A DNA stretch of 64,000 nt from Neomoorella carbonis (GCF_045278715.1 NZ_CP136420.1:1736001-1800000); one strand, 5' to 3'; shown: positions 8,189 through 17,935, counted from the stretch's first letter. Notes: generated by a model from the sequence alone, not told the origin. Translations and numbers: made by a program.

Positions 8189-10237
8189 TTAAATAAACAA
8201 GCGTGCCAGGACCAGGGTGATGGTACTGATAAGTTTTACCAGGACGTGCAGGGACGGCCCGGCGGTATCTTTAAAGGGATCACCAACGGTGTCGCCGACA
8301 ACCCCGGCTTTATGGGCCTCCGAACCCTTGCCGCCGTAGTTGCCCAGCTCGATGTACTTCTTGGCGTTATCCCAGGCTCCGCCGCCGTTGTTGAGGAAAA
8401 GGGCCACGATGACGCCGGTGATGGTCCCTACCATGAGAAAGGCAGCGGCAGCCTCGGCCTTCAGCACCAGGCCGACAATGATGGGGGTAATGACGACAAT
8501 TAGGCCCGGTAGGACCATTTCCTTTAAGGCCCCCCTGGTAACTATGTCCACGCAGGCGCCGTACTCGGGCTTGGCCGTGCCTTCCATAATGCCTGGAATC
8601 TCCTTAAACTGGCGCCGGACTTCCAGGATGACGTACTGGGCGGCATTGCCTACGGCGCGAATGGCGGTGGAGCTGAAGAGCAGGACCATCATAGCGGCGA
8701 TGAAGGCGCCGACAAAGACCTCGGGTTTACCGATGTCCACGGGGAAGTTGCCTTTGATGTTCAGGGCTATTTTGACCTCGTCGATGTAGGCCGAGAAGAG
8801 GAGGAAGGTCGCCAGGGCGGCGCTGCCGATGGCATAACCTTTGGTCAGGGCCTTGGTGGTGTTGCCAGAGGCGTCCAGGCGGTCGGTGCGTCGACGGACT
8901 TCTTCCGGCGCCCCGGACATTTCCACTATACCGCCGGCGTTATCGGTTATGGGCCCGTAGGTGTCCATGGCCAGGATGTAGGCCGCAGTACTGAGCATGC
9001 CCATGGTGGCTACGGCGGTGCCATAGAGGCCGCCGCCGGGAAGGCCGCTTCTCAAGCCCAGCCAGTAGGCTCCCAGAATGGCCAGGGAGATAAAGACGAC
9101 GGGCAGCGCCGTGCTCTCAAAGCCGACGGCTACGCCGGAGATGATGTTCGTCGCCGGGCCGGTGATAGAGGCGCGGGCGATTTCCTTGACCGGCCGGTAG
9201 TCATAGGAGGTGTAGTATTGGGTGATGAGGACAAAGATGAAGCTCAGGACAATGCCGATGATCCCGGCGCCGTAAAAATAGATGAAGTTGACCCCCGGGC
9301 CGCTCAACATATAGCGGCTGATGGGATAGAGAAAGATTATGGCCAGGATACTGGTGACCATATAGCCCCGATTCAAGGCGGCCATGGGGTCCTGGTCTTC
9401 TTCGGCCCTGACGAAAAACATGCCCACAATGGAGGCAAAAATACCTGCCGCCCGGGCGACCAGGGGAAAGATGATGCCTTTGACACCGAAGACCGGCACC
9501 AGGGCGATACCCAGGATCATGGCGCCTATGTTTTCTGCCGCCGTGGATTCAAACAGGTCGGCACCACGGCCGGCGCAGTCGCCTACGTTGTCGCCCACCA
9601 GGTCGGCGATGACGGCTGGGTTGCGCGGGTCATCTTCGGGTATACCGGCTTCTACTTTACCCACCAGGTCGGCGCCAACATCGGCTGCCTTGGTGTAAAT
9701 GCCACCTCCCAGCTGGGCAAAGAGGGCGACAAAGCTGGCTCCGAAGCCAAAGCCGACAATATCCAGGGGGGCCTGGGTGGGATTGGTGGCGCCACCAAAG
9801 GCGTAGAAGAGGGTGGTTACCCCCAGGAGGGACAGGGCGGTAACGGCCAGGCCGGTAACGGCACCGCCCCGGAAGGCTATCGTAAGGGCTTTATTGAGGC
9901 TCTTGCGCGCCCCGGCGGCCACCCGCAGGTTGGCATTAACCGCCACGTACATGCCAATATAACCGGATAAGGCCGAGGCAAAGGCCCCGGTGATAAAGGC
10001 GATGGCGGTGTGGTACTGGCGCGTAAGGAGAGCCAGGAGCACGGCTACAATGAGGGCCAGACCGGCAATGGTGCGATACTGGCGGTTTAAAAAGGCCATG
10101 GCTCCTTCCCTGATGGCCGCGGCAATCGCCTGCATTTCTTTAGGCCCGGTGTCTTCTTTTAATACACTACTGGTCATGTAGAGGGCTACCAGCAGGGCCA
10201 GGATCCCGCCTGCCGGTATAATGGGGAATAATTCCAT
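8189..10237 (-). CDS. hppA: Membrane-bound ion-translocating pyrophosphatase, K+-independent type
   Basis: A 682-aa, about 16-helix integral membrane protein that couples PPi hydrolysis to ion export. The PPi/Mg site is intact: DVGADLVGKVE, then DNVGDCAGRGADLFES, and the C-terminal VVGDTVGDPFKDT. The subclass-defining position reads GNTTKALTKG, with Lys where K+-dependent enzymes have Ala, plus Thr three residues later. Known enzymes with this pair are K+-independent H+ pumps. In an acetogen-like cell it would recover energy from biosynthetic PPi. It is expressed separately: a terminator lies upstream at 10279-10303. Confidence 0.95.
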   Translation of the reverse strand: MELFPIIPAGGILALLVALYMTSSVLKEDTGPKEMQAIAAAIREGAMAFLNRQYRTIAGLALIVAVLLALLTRQYHTAIAFITGAFASALSGYIGMYVAVNANLRVAAGARKSLNKALTIAFRGGAVTGLAVTALSLLGVTTLFYAFGGATNPTQAPLDIVGFGFGASFVALFAQLGGGIYTKAADVGADLVGKVEAGIPEDDPRNPAVIADLVGDNVGDCAGRGADLFESTAAENIGAMILGIALVPVFGVKGIIFPLVARAAGIFASIVGMFFVRAEEDQDPMAALNRGYMVTSILAIIFLYPISRYMLSGPGVNFIYFYGAGIIGIVLSFIFVLITQYYTSYDYRPVKEIARASITGPATNIISGVAVGFESTALPVVFISLAILGAYWLGLRSGLPGGGLYGTAVATMGMLSTAAYILAMDTYGPITDNAGGIVEMSGAPEEVRRRTDRLDASGNTTKALTKGYAIGSAALATFLLFSAYIDEVKIALNIKGNFPVDIGKPEVFVGAFIAAMMVLLFSSTAIRAVGNAAQYVILEVRRQFKEIPGIMEGTAKPEYGACVDIVTRGALKEMVLPGLIVVITPIIVGLVLKAEAAAAFLMVGTITGVIVALFLNNGGGAWDNAKKYIELGNYGGKGSEAHKAGVVGDTVGDPFKDTAGPSLHVLVKLISTITLVLARLFI

Positions 10238-10278
10238 TCTTACTTCCTCCCCTGAAAGCTAAATAAAATTAAAACATA

Positions 10279-10303
10279 CCCTGGAGCTTTAAAAACTCCA
10301 GGG
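10279..10303 (-). terminator. Intrinsic terminator after kdgK
   Basis: On the minus strand CCCTGGAG (10296-10303) pairs with CTCCAGGG (10279-10286), followed by TATGTTTTAATTTTATTT. Confidence 0.85.
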
Positions 10304-10311
10304 ATTACTGT

Positions 10312-11334
10312 TCACCGCTGCACCCTGCCGGAGGCGTCACCGCGCATAAGGGTCATAACTTCATCCTTGGTGACATGGTTGAAGTCACCGGGGATGGTGT
10401 GTTTCAGACAGGAGGCGGCTACAGCAAATTCCAGGGCCTCAGCCGGGCCGAATCCTTCCATGAGGGCGTAGATTAAGCCGCCGGCGAAGGCATCGCCACC
10501 GCCGACCCGGTCGACAATATGGATCTGGTAGCGACGCGAGCGGTAAAACTCCCGGCCGTCATAGAGGAGGGCCGACCAGCCGTTGTCAAAAGCGGAGAAA
10601 CTCTCCCGCAAGGTAATGGCTACCTTTTGCAGGTTAAAGCGGGTCAACAGCTCCCGGGCCACCTGGCGGTAGCCTTCTTCACTGATTTCCCCCTTGGTAA
10701 CATCGGAAGCAGCCGCTTTAATGCCGAAGACCTTTTCCGCATCTTCTTCGTTACCGATGGCTATATCAACAAACTCCATCAGTTGGGTCATGGTCGCCCG
10801 GGCCTTCTCCGGGGTCCACAGGTTCTTGCGGTAATTGAGGTCGCAGCTAACGGTGAGGCCCATCTCTTTCGCCGTTCGGGCAGCTTCCAGGGTAACGGCG
10901 GCCACATTTTCCCCCAGGGCGGGGGTAATACCGGTAAAGTGGAACCAGGAAGCACCGGAAAAAATCCTGGCCCAATCAAATTCGCCCGGCTGTACCCCGG
11001 CGATGCTGGCGTACTTGCGGTCATAAACCACCTTTGAAGGCCGCTGGGACGCCCCGGTTTCCAGGAAATAGATCCCCAGGCGTTCACCGCCCTGGAGGAT
11101 ATAGGTTGTATCCACCCCGTAACGGCGCAGGTGGTTGATGGCCGCCTGGCCCAGGGGATTGGCCGGGACTTTGGTGACGAAAGCGGCCTCGGCGCCGTAA
11201 TTGGCCAGGGAACAGGCGACGTTGGCCTCCCCACCTCCGTAAGTAACATCAAAGGAATCAGCCTGGATAAAGCGCTGGTAGCCTGGTGTGGACAGGCGCA
11301 GCATAATCTCGCCAAAGGTAACTACTTTAGCCAC
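10312..11334 (-). CDS. kdgK: 2-dehydro-3-deoxygluconokinase (PfkB family)
   Basis: This enzyme phosphorylates 2-keto-3-deoxygluconate with ATP to give KDPG. The 340-aa sequence has a ribokinase N-terminus (GEIMLRLSTPGYQRFIQA, GGGEANVA), and near the C-terminus the PfkB catalytic block GGGDAFAGG with the base Asp. KdgK-like lengths are usually ~310-340 aa. The start is GTG with AAGGAG upstream. It lies 36 nt after eda, the gene for the next step, so the two form an operon. Confidence 0.92.
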   Translation of the reverse strand: MAKVVTFGEIMLRLSTPGYQRFIQADSFDVTYGGGEANVACSLANYGAEAAFVTKVPANPLGQAAINHLRRYGVDTTYILQGGERLGIYFLETGASQRPSKVVYDRKYASIAGVQPGEFDWARIFSGASWFHFTGITPALGENVAAVTLEAARTAKEMGLTVSCDLNYRKNLWTPEKARATMTQLMEFVDIAIGNEEDAEKVFGIKAAASDVTKGEISEEGYRQVARELLTRFNLQKVAITLRESFSAFDNGWSALLYDGREFYRSRRYQIHIVDRVGGGDAFAGGLIYALMEGFGPAEALEFAVAASCLKHTIPGDFNHVTKDEVMTLMRGDASGRVQR

Positions 11335-11370
11335 AGGATAAACTCCTTTCTATAATTTAATGGTTAAAAA

Positions 11371-12015
11371 TTATTGCCCTCGGGCAGCCCGGATGGCGGC
11401 TACAAACTTGCGGGCTGTTTCCTCTACCTGCTGGTAATCGCCAGTTTTGGCTCCTTTGGTCAGTTCACCGCCAACCCCTACGGCCTCGCAACCGGACTTA
11501 ATCCACTGGCCCACGTTATCCAGGCTGACACCGCCGGTAGGTATAATCGGCGCCTGGGGTAAGGGCCCCTTGATAGCTTTAACCATTTCCGGACCGAAGG
11601 CGCTGCCCGGGAAGAGCTTGACGAAGTCACTGCCCGCTTCCATAACTTCAACTATTTCTCGAATGGACATGGCACCTGCCATGCAGACCTTCTGGTAGCG
11701 ATTGCAGGTTTTCACCATTTCTATGTCCAGGCAGGGGCTGACCAGGAATTCGGCCCCGGCCAGAATGGCCAGCCGTGCCGTGGTAGCATCCAAGACCGTA
11801 CCGGCGCCAATGAGAATCTCTCCCTGGCGATAAGTAGCCGCCAGTTCCCGGATAACTTCCAGCGCTCCCGGTACGGTAAGGGTGATCTCTATAGCCTCCA
11901 CCCCGCCCGCTTTCACGGCCGCGGCAATTTTCAGCGACTGTTCCGGATTCTCCGCCCGGACTACCGCTACAATGCCACAGTCTATAATCCTCTGCATAAC
12001 CTTTAACTTTTGCAT
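11371..12015 (-). CDS. eda: KDPG/KHG aldolase
   Basis: The enzyme cleaves 2-keto-3-deoxy-6-phosphogluconate to pyruvate and glyceraldehyde 3-phosphate. The (beta/alpha)8 barrel shows the active-site Glu (VEAIEITL), the GAGTVLD phosphate-side loop and the Schiff-base Lys in DFVKLFPG. I chose the ATG at 12015 because GGAGGCGG sits 7-8 nt upstream and the sequence then matches the family's N-terminus. The longer frame adds 20 unmatched residues. It leads the eda-kdgK operon. Confidence 0.92.
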   Translation of the reverse strand: MQKLKVMQRIIDCGIVAVVRAENPEQSLKIAAAVKAGGVEAIEITLTVPGALEVIRELAATYRQGEILIGAGTVLDATTARLAILAGAEFLVSPCLDIEMVKTCNRYQKVCMAGAMSIREIVEVMEAGSDFVKLFPGSAFGPEMVKAIKGPLPQAPIIPTGGVSLDNVGQWIKSGCEAVGVGGELTKGAKTGDYQQVEETARKFVAAIRAARGQ

Positions 12016-12177
12016 ACCAATCCGCCTCCGGTTTAAATAGTGAAACGCTGGTTTATTATCATAAATATTCGCCATGCCGGGTTGAAATCCTCCTTCCCCG
12101 ATTAAATCTTTTTCCCAGAACCAAATCCAGATTCAGGGCATACAATATTTTGCAAGCTTTTGCGAGGAGGTTTTTTT

Positions 12178-12999
12178 ATGCGCTTTGGCCTCGCCCTGGG
12201 AGGTGGGGGGTTAAAAGGAGCGGCCCACTTGGGTGTTTTACGCGCCCTGGAGGAAAACGGTATTAAACCCGACATCGTCGTCGGGACCAGCGCCGGTTCC
12301 ATTGCTGCTACCCTGTATGGGGCCGGCCTGCTGCCGGCCGTTAGCTCCATGGGCAGCCTCCCTTTTGCTAATATCTTTAGACTGGAAAACAACCGCTTTA
12401 CCGGTTTGCCCCTGGGATTAATTCACGGTGGCACCATTGAAGGCGTGCTCAAGCGAGCCATGGGCAATCGCCATCTTTCAGAACTCCAACCCTCGACGGC
12501 TGCTGTAGCCTGCGATTTAATCAGCGGCGAAACAGTCATCTATACTGCCTCCCGGCCGGTCAAACCCTTACCGCCGGACATGGTCCTGGGCGGCGACGTA
12601 CCTGCCTGGCAGGCCGTACGGGCCAGCATTTCTATCCCGGCTCTCTTCGCTCCCTATAAAATCGGCTCCCGCCTCCTGGTAGACGGCGGCCTGACGGACA
12701 ACGTCCCGGCCGATATTGCCCGTTACCTGGGGGCTGATATTGTCATTGCCGTCGATCTGGACTGCGGTATCCCCCACCGTAACTTCCGGCATGCCGGCGA
12801 AGTCCTCCTCCAGAGCCTGGATATCATCAGCCGGCGCAATACTTCCCTTACCTTAAGGCTTTATGCCGACCTGGTCCTCAAACCCATTAAAAAACCCGTC
12901 AGTTCCTGGGACGTCAGTGAGTTCAGCAACCTGGTGGCCGCCGGTGCGGAAGAAGCCCAGCGCAATCTCCCGCAAATTCGCCGCCTGCTGGGGCGATAA
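12178..12999 (+). CDS. Patatin-like phospholipase (RssA/YlbK type)
   Basis: The 273-aa protein has the patatin Ser-Asp dyad: oxyanion loop GLALGGGGLKG at residues 4-14, nucleophile elbow GTSAG with Ser38, and DGG with the catalytic Asp in LVDGGLTDN. Such bacterial proteins are acyl hydrolases of mostly unknown substrate. GAGGAGG followed by seven T sets the ATG at 12178, not the in-frame upstream codon. It is divergent from eda and convergent with the ClC gene. Confidence 0.88.
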   Translation: MRFGLALGGGGLKGAAHLGVLRALEENGIKPDIVVGTSAGSIAATLYGAGLLPAVSSMGSLPFANIFRLENNRFTGLPLGLIHGGTIEGVLKRAMGNRHLSELQPSTAAVACDLISGETVIYTASRPVKPLPPDMVLGGDVPAWQAVRASISIPALFAPYKIGSRLLVDGGLTDNVPADIARYLGADIVIAVDLDCGIPHRNFRHAGEVLLQSLDIISRRNTSLTLRLYADLVLKPIKKPVSSWDVSEFSNLVAAGAEEAQRNLPQIRRLLGR

Positions 13000-13003
13000 A
13001 AAA

Positions 13004-13030
13004 AGCCGGCTCCCGGGCAAGGGGCCGGCT
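13004..13030. terminator. Bidirectional terminator between patatin and ClC genes
   Basis: AGCCGGC (13004-13010) pairs with GCCGGCT (13024-13030), with A-run before and T-run after, so it can act on both convergent genes. Confidence 0.85.
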
Positions 13031-13046
13031 TTTTATAATTTGCAAT

Positions 13047-14651
13047 TTACACCTTAAGATTACATCGGGTTACTTTAGCCAGTGCCTCGTTTATCGCCGC
13101 CGCTCTATTCTCGGGTACAATTACTGTTAAGTGATCACCTTCCAGAAGCCTGGTATTGCCGCGGGGAATGATTTCCCTGGCTCCTCTGTGAATGGTAACC
13201 AGCAAACAATCTACGGGTAAAACCAGGTCTTTGACCCGGCAACCGCAGGCGCTCGCCCCGCTCTCAACTACAGCCTCGACAATCAGCATTTTGTCTTTAG
13301 TAGAGGGGGAAATACCGTTACTCTTCGCCCTGGCCAAATCCCGTTCCAGCAGCATCTCATAAACGGGTAAACATCCCAGAGCCTCCGCCACTATATAAGC
13401 GATCATACAGGTAAAAAGAAGCGGTAAAATATGCTGGTAGTTACCTGTCATTTCGATTATGAGCACAATCCCGGTAAGGGGGGAACGCACAATAGCCACG
13501 AAATAGGCAGCCATGCCAATTACCGCAAAAGATGGCCCCACGCCCTGAAAACCAGGAATAAGCAGGCCGCTGATCTGTCCAACAAAGGATCCCAATAAAG
13601 CCCCCAGAACAAGGAGCGGTAGAAAGATACCCCCGGGAACGCCAACGCTATAACTCAACATAGTTAAAAGAAACTTGACAGCAAAGAGAAGGGGGATAAT
13701 ACCCACTTGAACCCGGCCCCAGAGGACATCTTCTGCCAGCTGGTGCCCACCGCCTAAAACCTGAGGTAAGAAATAGCCCAGAACCCCTGCCAGCGAGACC
13801 GCCAGCGACGCCCGCAACCAGCGGGGCAGGCCTTTTAACCTGTCTGCCACATCAAGGCTTCCTTGCAAGGTACGATTAAAAGCCACGCCTAAAACACCGG
13901 TTAATATTCCCAGGACTAAAAATGCCGGTAAGGTGGCCAGGGGTAAAGGTAATAATTCCTTAATACGCAAGGTAGGAAGTGGCCCTAAAATCCTCTGGGA
14001 TATCAGATCGGCAGTAACACTGGCCGCCAGGGCTCCTCCCAGTACATAGGGTGAAAAATTACGGCGCAGTTCTTCCAGGACAAAAACTACTCCGGCCAGG
14101 GGGGCGTTAAAGGCTGCCGCCAGCCCCGCTCCTGCACCACAGGCGATTAAGTGCAGTTCTTCCGTTTTGGACCGGCTAAGGCTTTTACTTACCGCCTGGC
14201 CGGCGGCAGCGCCCATTTGTACCGTCGGCCCCTCCCGGCCCAGGGACAGCCCGGCCCCAATAGCCAGGGCCCCGGCTATAAATTTTACCGGGATAACCCG
14301 CCACCAGATGAGCTCGCGCTGGCTAATCAGAACGGCTTCCACGTGGGGAATGCCGCTGCCGGCAGTTTCGGGAGCAAAACTGGTCAACCAGCCGGCCAGG
14401 GCACCGGCCAGGGCCCCCAGGCAGGGTAACACCAGCCAGCCCCAGCCGGGTAGAGTATGCGCCCACTTTAAAAGCTCACTGCGCCATAAGTCCCCCTCCG
14501 TCAGGACTAAGCGAAAGGCTACACCAACTACCCCGGCGCTGGTGCCCGCCAAGGCTCCTTTAAGCAGAAAACGTAAAAAATAATCATACCGCCTTAGCAA
14601 CAGGCTATCATGAAGAGAATGTTTTTTAAGTAAAAGAGCTTCGTCCCGCAC
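13047..14651 (-). CDS. ClC-type chloride/proton antiporter with C-terminal TrkA-C domain
   Basis: The 534-aa protein contains the three ClC anion-site signatures: GSGIPHVEA, GREGPTVQMG (Glu is the outer gate) and GGIFLPLLVLGA. A glutamate pair in VFVLEELRRNF matches the inner proton path, so it is more likely an H+/Cl- exchanger than a channel. After about residue 440 comes a soluble TrkA-C/RCK-C-like ligand-binding domain (VKDLVLPVDCLLVTIHRGAREIIPRGNTRLLEGDHLTVI) in two segments. It is in the plasma membrane and may serve acid resistance or charge balance. Confidence 0.9.
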   Translation of the reverse strand: MRDEALLLKKHSLHDSLLLRRYDYFLRFLLKGALAGTSAGVVGVAFRLVLTEGDLWRSELLKWAHTLPGWGWLVLPCLGALAGALAGWLTSFAPETAGSGIPHVEAVLISQRELIWWRVIPVKFIAGALAIGAGLSLGREGPTVQMGAAAGQAVSKSLSRSKTEELHLIACGAGAGLAAAFNAPLAGVVFVLEELRRNFSPYVLGGALAASVTADLISQRILGPLPTLRIKELLPLPLATLPAFLVLGILTGVLGVAFNRTLQGSLDVADRLKGLPRWLRASLAVSLAGVLGYFLPQVLGGGHQLAEDVLWGRVQVGIIPLLFAVKFLLTMLSYSVGVPGGIFLPLLVLGALLGSFVGQISGLLIPGFQGVGPSFAVIGMAAYFVAIVRSPLTGIVLIIEMTGNYQHILPLLFTCMIAYIVAEALGCLPVYEMLLERDLARAKSNGISPSTKDKMLIVEAVVESGASACGCRVKDLVLPVDCLLVTIHRGAREIIPRGNTRLLEGDHLTVIVPENRAAAINEALAKVTRCNLKV

Positions 14652-14738
14652 TTCTTTTCCTGCCCCCGGACAGGCACTTCCTGATGTTACTTTTCCATTG
14701 TACCACCCCTATCCTTTCTTGTTAAGCACATTCCTTTT

Positions 14739-15680
14739 TTAATGTTTCTTTTCCGTTGCCCGGACTTTATTGATACATTTTGCCAGGGCTTTGACAAAGG
14801 CCTTCCGGCCCTGATCACCGGTAAAAACGGGTTGATAATCCAGTTCCCGGCTAGCTTTATCCCAGCTGAGCTCCCACACTTCGTTTAAAAAGACCGGTCC
14901 CTTCCATTCTCCTGGAGGAACTACCTGTAACTTCGAACCGGATCCAGTTAGTTCAATAATCCGGCTAGCAATTTCTTCCCATGTCAAATAAAGGCTCCCC
15001 AGGTTATAGGTCTGCCCGGCGGCCCCCGGCCTGCTGAGGGCCAGCCGGCAGGCCAGGGCCAGGTCGGCCATACTGACAAACGTTCCCCCGGCAGCAGCCG
15101 GAACCTGGATAGGATCATCATGAAGGGCCGCCCGTATCAGATTACGTAAATGCCGGCCGCCGATTTCCTCACCGAAGGCCCACCAGAAACGGAAAATGGT
15201 AACTGGTAAACCCTGCTCACGATAATATTGGCGGCATAATTCTTCAGCCGCAAATTTACCTAAGGCATAAAGGGGCTTGCGGGCTTCACCTACCAGGCAG
15301 GGGTGGTCCTCGAGAACAGGCCGGGATGTAGCCCGACCATAAACTGTTGCCGTGCTGGTATAGATAAAATGGCTGATGCCAGCCTTAGCGGATGCTGTCA
15401 GTAAATTAATGTGCCCGACCAGGTCGCCGCCGAAAATGTCCAGGGGGTCATCACTGAAGCTCCAGGCCAGGTGGATTACTGCCTCCGCACCGTCTACGGC
15501 CCGGGTTACCAGTTCCTTATCTGCCAGATCACCGCCGAATAGATTGACCTGGCTGCTTACGGGGTTGTCAAGAAAACTCAGGGCCCGGTCCAGAACCCGC
15601 ACCTGGTGGCCGTGATAACATAAGTCCTGGACCAGGTAGCGGCCAACATCACCCGCACCCCCGGTCACCAGTATTTGCAT
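14739..15680 (-). CDS. NAD-dependent epimerase/dehydratase (extended SDR)
   Basis: An extended short-chain dehydrogenase with the nucleotide-binding GGAGDVG at the N-terminus, catalytic YTSTATVYG serine/threonine and YALGK Tyr/Lys pair. The family acts on nucleotide sugars or related alcohols; the substrate is not evident. I set the start at the ATG giving MQILVTGG (15680). An ATG 9 nt upstream is almost on top of the GGAGGG ribosome site and is less likely. Confidence 0.85.
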   Translation of the reverse strand: MQILVTGGAGDVGRYLVQDLCYHGHQVRVLDRALSFLDNPVSSQVNLFGGDLADKELVTRAVDGAEAVIHLAWSFSDDPLDIFGGDLVGHINLLTASAKAGISHFIYTSTATVYGRATSRPVLEDHPCLVGEARKPLYALGKFAAEELCRQYYREQGLPVTIFRFWWAFGEEIGGRHLRNLIRAALHDDPIQVPAAAGGTFVSMADLALACRLALSRPGAAGQTYNLGSLYLTWEEIASRIIELTGSGSKLQVVPPGEWKGPVFLNEVWELSWDKASRELDYQPVFTGDQGRKAFVKALAKCINKVRATEKKH

Positions 15681-15764
15681 AAACAGCATCTCCCTCCATA
15701 GTATTTAATTGGGCGATATGAAATATCGCCCAATTAGTTAATTTCCTATTCACTCCGTCGCCGT

Positions 15765-15953
15765 CTAATTTAACAACGGGATTAGCATCGCTCCCACAAG
15801 AACTATATATCCTAAAAGTTCTAAGCCCGGGTTGCCCCTGGCTCCAGGATACAGCAATAAAGGAGGAGCCAGGAGCATTAGCACCAACGAAGCGCTATTC
15901 CACCACAACTTTTTGCTTTTCTTGCCACCGGTTTTAGCCTCGGTCATGAACAT
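15765..15953 (-). CDS. Small membrane protein downstream of the LctP permease
   Basis: The 62-aa product has a basic Lys-rich N-terminus, then two hydrophobic helices (about residues 20-37 and 43-60). It begins 11 nt after the permease gene ends and has a GGGGTGAAT-type site, so it is probably co-translated. It could be an accessory subunit or a membrane-insertion partner; the function is unknown. Confidence 0.6.
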   Translation of the reverse strand: MFMTEAKTGGKKSKKLWWNSASLVLMLLAPPLLLYPGARGNPGLELLGYIVLVGAMLIPLLN

Positions 15954-15964
15954 TCACCCCTTTT

Positions 15965-17575
15965 TTAATAAACGTGGCGGAAGAATACAAAGAGCATCAA
16001 CCACGCGAGAAAACCCAAGATTAAAGCCAAAATAACGCAATATTTTAGGGTTTTACCAATAACTTCCCCTTCACGGCCCGTTAAACCCATAGTGGAAGTG
16101 CCGACAATAACTTTAGCCGGTGCCAGCATACTGCCAATAGAACCTCCCGCCGTTTGGGCAGCAGCCATGATCAACGTGCTTACACCCAATAATTTGGCCA
16201 CCTGGGTCTGGAAGGCGCCAAACATAACATTTGAGTTGGTATTGCTGCCAGTCATAAAAGCGCCTAACACGCCCACCAGCGGGGTAAGGATCGGATAAAT
16301 AATCCCCAGGGTATTGGCTACTCCTTTGGCCAGGGTGAAAGTCATGCCCGACTCGACCATCATAAAGGCCATTAAGACCATCGAAGTGGTAGCAATACTG
16401 GAATTTACCCCATCCTTGACTACCTTATTAAGCACCTTGCCCAGATATTCACCTTTCCAGATACCGGCGGCGGCATAGATAATTATGCCGGCGATACCAC
16501 CGTAAATCAGCAAAGCACCCGGGTGGCCGAATAAAGGTACCGAGGTCGAACTGCCGGCCTGAGTCACCCAATTATAACCGGTGGCATATTTATCAAACTT
16601 TAACACCAAAGTAGGTAAATTTTTTAAAAAACTGCTTAAAGGAGTGATAAATTCTACTGCCGCAACAATGAGAATCAATGCATAATAAGCAGCAAAGGCT
16701 AGATTGAAACTCATTTTTGCAGTAACAGTCTTCCCCACTGGTGTTTCAACCGCGGAAGCCGCCTCGCTGGTTACCTGGACATCAGGTCCCTGATACATGG
16801 GTAGCCTGGCCACGATAGCAGTTACAATCATTCCTACAATACCGGCAATGAAAGTTGCCAGGGTGGGTTCCCATAAAGCTACTAACAACTGGGTAAGTGA
16901 CATGGTCATGGCTATAACAAAAATTCCGAACCAGTTCTGTTTAATAGCTTTAAAGCCGCCATAACAATGAACAGCAAAAAAAGCCCCGAAAAGACCAGCC
17001 AGGCCGGTGAAGGTAGCAGCCCAGGGAGCCAGATCCGTACCACTGAGGCCGGTCGCTTTCTGGATGGAAGCAAAGGAGGAAGCCATATCGCCAAAGGTTA
17101 CCGACCAGGAGTGGCCAATTAAAGGCACCGCCACGGCGATAACCGGGTCAAAACCCAGGCTGGCCAGCAACGGCGCTCCTACGGCCACAGGTACGCCAAA
17201 GCCGGCTACCCCTTGGAGGAAGGTCACAAAAGCGACGCCGATCATCATTAACTGAAAAACCCGGTTGCGGGTCATATGCATAAAGGTGGCACCAATCGTT
17301 TCAATCCCGCCTACCTCATCGACTACGTGATAAATAAACAATGCACCCCAGATAATGTACAGTACATAAAACGCCATTACCATCCCTTTGGCGTTGGAGA
17401 AGGCCAGTAGTCTGAAATCCGCCTTAAATACAGCAATACTGACAATTAACGCCACAAACCACGATACCGGTCCCGCTTTAGCCGCGCTCCATTTGTAACC
17501 CACCATAAGGACCAGAATAACCAGGATCGGCAGTAAAGCCAGCAACCATGTGAACAGATTGACCGGGATCTGCAT
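15965..17575 (-). CDS. LctP-family permease (L-lactate/glycolate type)
   Basis: A 536-aa protein with about 13 membrane helices. It has the LctP-family segments VAFVTFLQGVAGFGVPVAVGAPLL and FGAFQTQVA, and conserved GSNTNSNVMFG near the C-terminus. Family members bring in lactate or glycolate with protons. The ATG at 17575 is preceded by GGGGGAAGGAAG, and the 49 in-frame codons before it look like untranslated leader. Lying next to oxalate oxidoreductase, it might carry another two- or three-carbon acid; that is speculation. Confidence 0.88.
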   Translation of the reverse strand: MQIPVNLFTWLLALLPILVILVLMVGYKWSAAKAGPVSWFVALIVSIAVFKADFRLLAFSNAKGMVMAFYVLYIIWGALFIYHVVDEVGGIETIGATFMHMTRNRVFQLMMIGVAFVTFLQGVAGFGVPVAVGAPLLASLGFDPVIAVAVPLIGHSWSVTFGDMASSFASIQKATGLSGTDLAPWAATFTGLAGLFGAFFAVHCYGGFKAIKQNWFGIFVIAMTMSLTQLLVALWEPTLATFIAGIVGMIVTAIVARLPMYQGPDVQVTSEAASAVETPVGKTVTAKMSFNLAFAAYYALILIVAAVEFITPLSSFLKNLPTLVLKFDKYATGYNWVTQAGSSTSVPLFGHPGALLIYGGIAGIIIYAAAGIWKGEYLGKVLNKVVKDGVNSSIATTSMVLMAFMMVESGMTFTLAKGVANTLGIIYPILTPLVGVLGAFMTGSNTNSNVMFGAFQTQVAKLLGVSTLIMAAAQTAGGSIGSMLAPAKVIVGTSTMGLTGREGEVIGKTLKYCVILALILGFLAWLMLFVFFRHVY

Positions 17576-17935
17576 TCTTCCTTCCCCCTTTTCTGAAAAA
17601 TTTAGAATAACGGGGGCACCAACGTCGGGGCTGCGAAAGTTTCTATTTTTTGTTGCTGTTATGTCGGTAAAAGGCTGTTGCAGCAAGGAAGATATATCAG
17701 CAATGCGAAGATAACCGGTCATTAAATTTCGACATGATTTAACTATGATTATGTTCTGTTATTATTATATATGGATAGCTGCCTTCTTTTTGGTAACTAT
17801 GCTTCAAGGGCGGCACAACAGATCAGGAAAAAATAACTGCTACACCCTTTTCGGTTAGCACGTCTGCGTTGGTGTGGACCTCGTTAAATATCCCGGTGTC
17901 CCGTTCCAGACGGGACACCGGGTAGGTATGCTCCT
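17576..17935. other. Intergenic region (360 nt) between oxalate oxidoreductase and permease genes
   Basis: It contains the long hairpin at 17892-17922 that ends the oxidoreductase operon, then AT-rich DNA that should hold the permease promoter and leader. I see no gene, repeat or recognisable riboswitch. Confidence 0.6.
17892..17922 (-). terminator. Thirteen-bp hairpin after the oxalate oxidoreductase operon
   Basis: CCCGGTGTCCCGT (17892-17904) pairs perfectly with ACGGGACACCGGG (17910-17922). The T-tract on the minus strand is weak (ATATTTAAC), so it may be a terminator or an RNA-stabilising 3' hairpin. Confidence 0.65.

Noticed and set aside
9218..9970. A 250-codon frame on the plus strand opposite hppA
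   Set aside because: It lies entirely antisense to the well-conserved pyrophosphatase gene and gives a low-complexity Gly/Asp-rich product, a usual by-product of GC-rich coding DNA.
14630..14672. Seventh SigH-like element before the ClC gene
   Set aside because: GCAGGAA is followed by CGAA after 13 nt, not 15, and the site overlaps the ClC start codon.
15965..17722. Longer LctP permease with 49 extra N-terminal residues
   Set aside because: The extra part has no hydrophobic or family-like sequence, and the strong ribosome site sits before ATG 17575.
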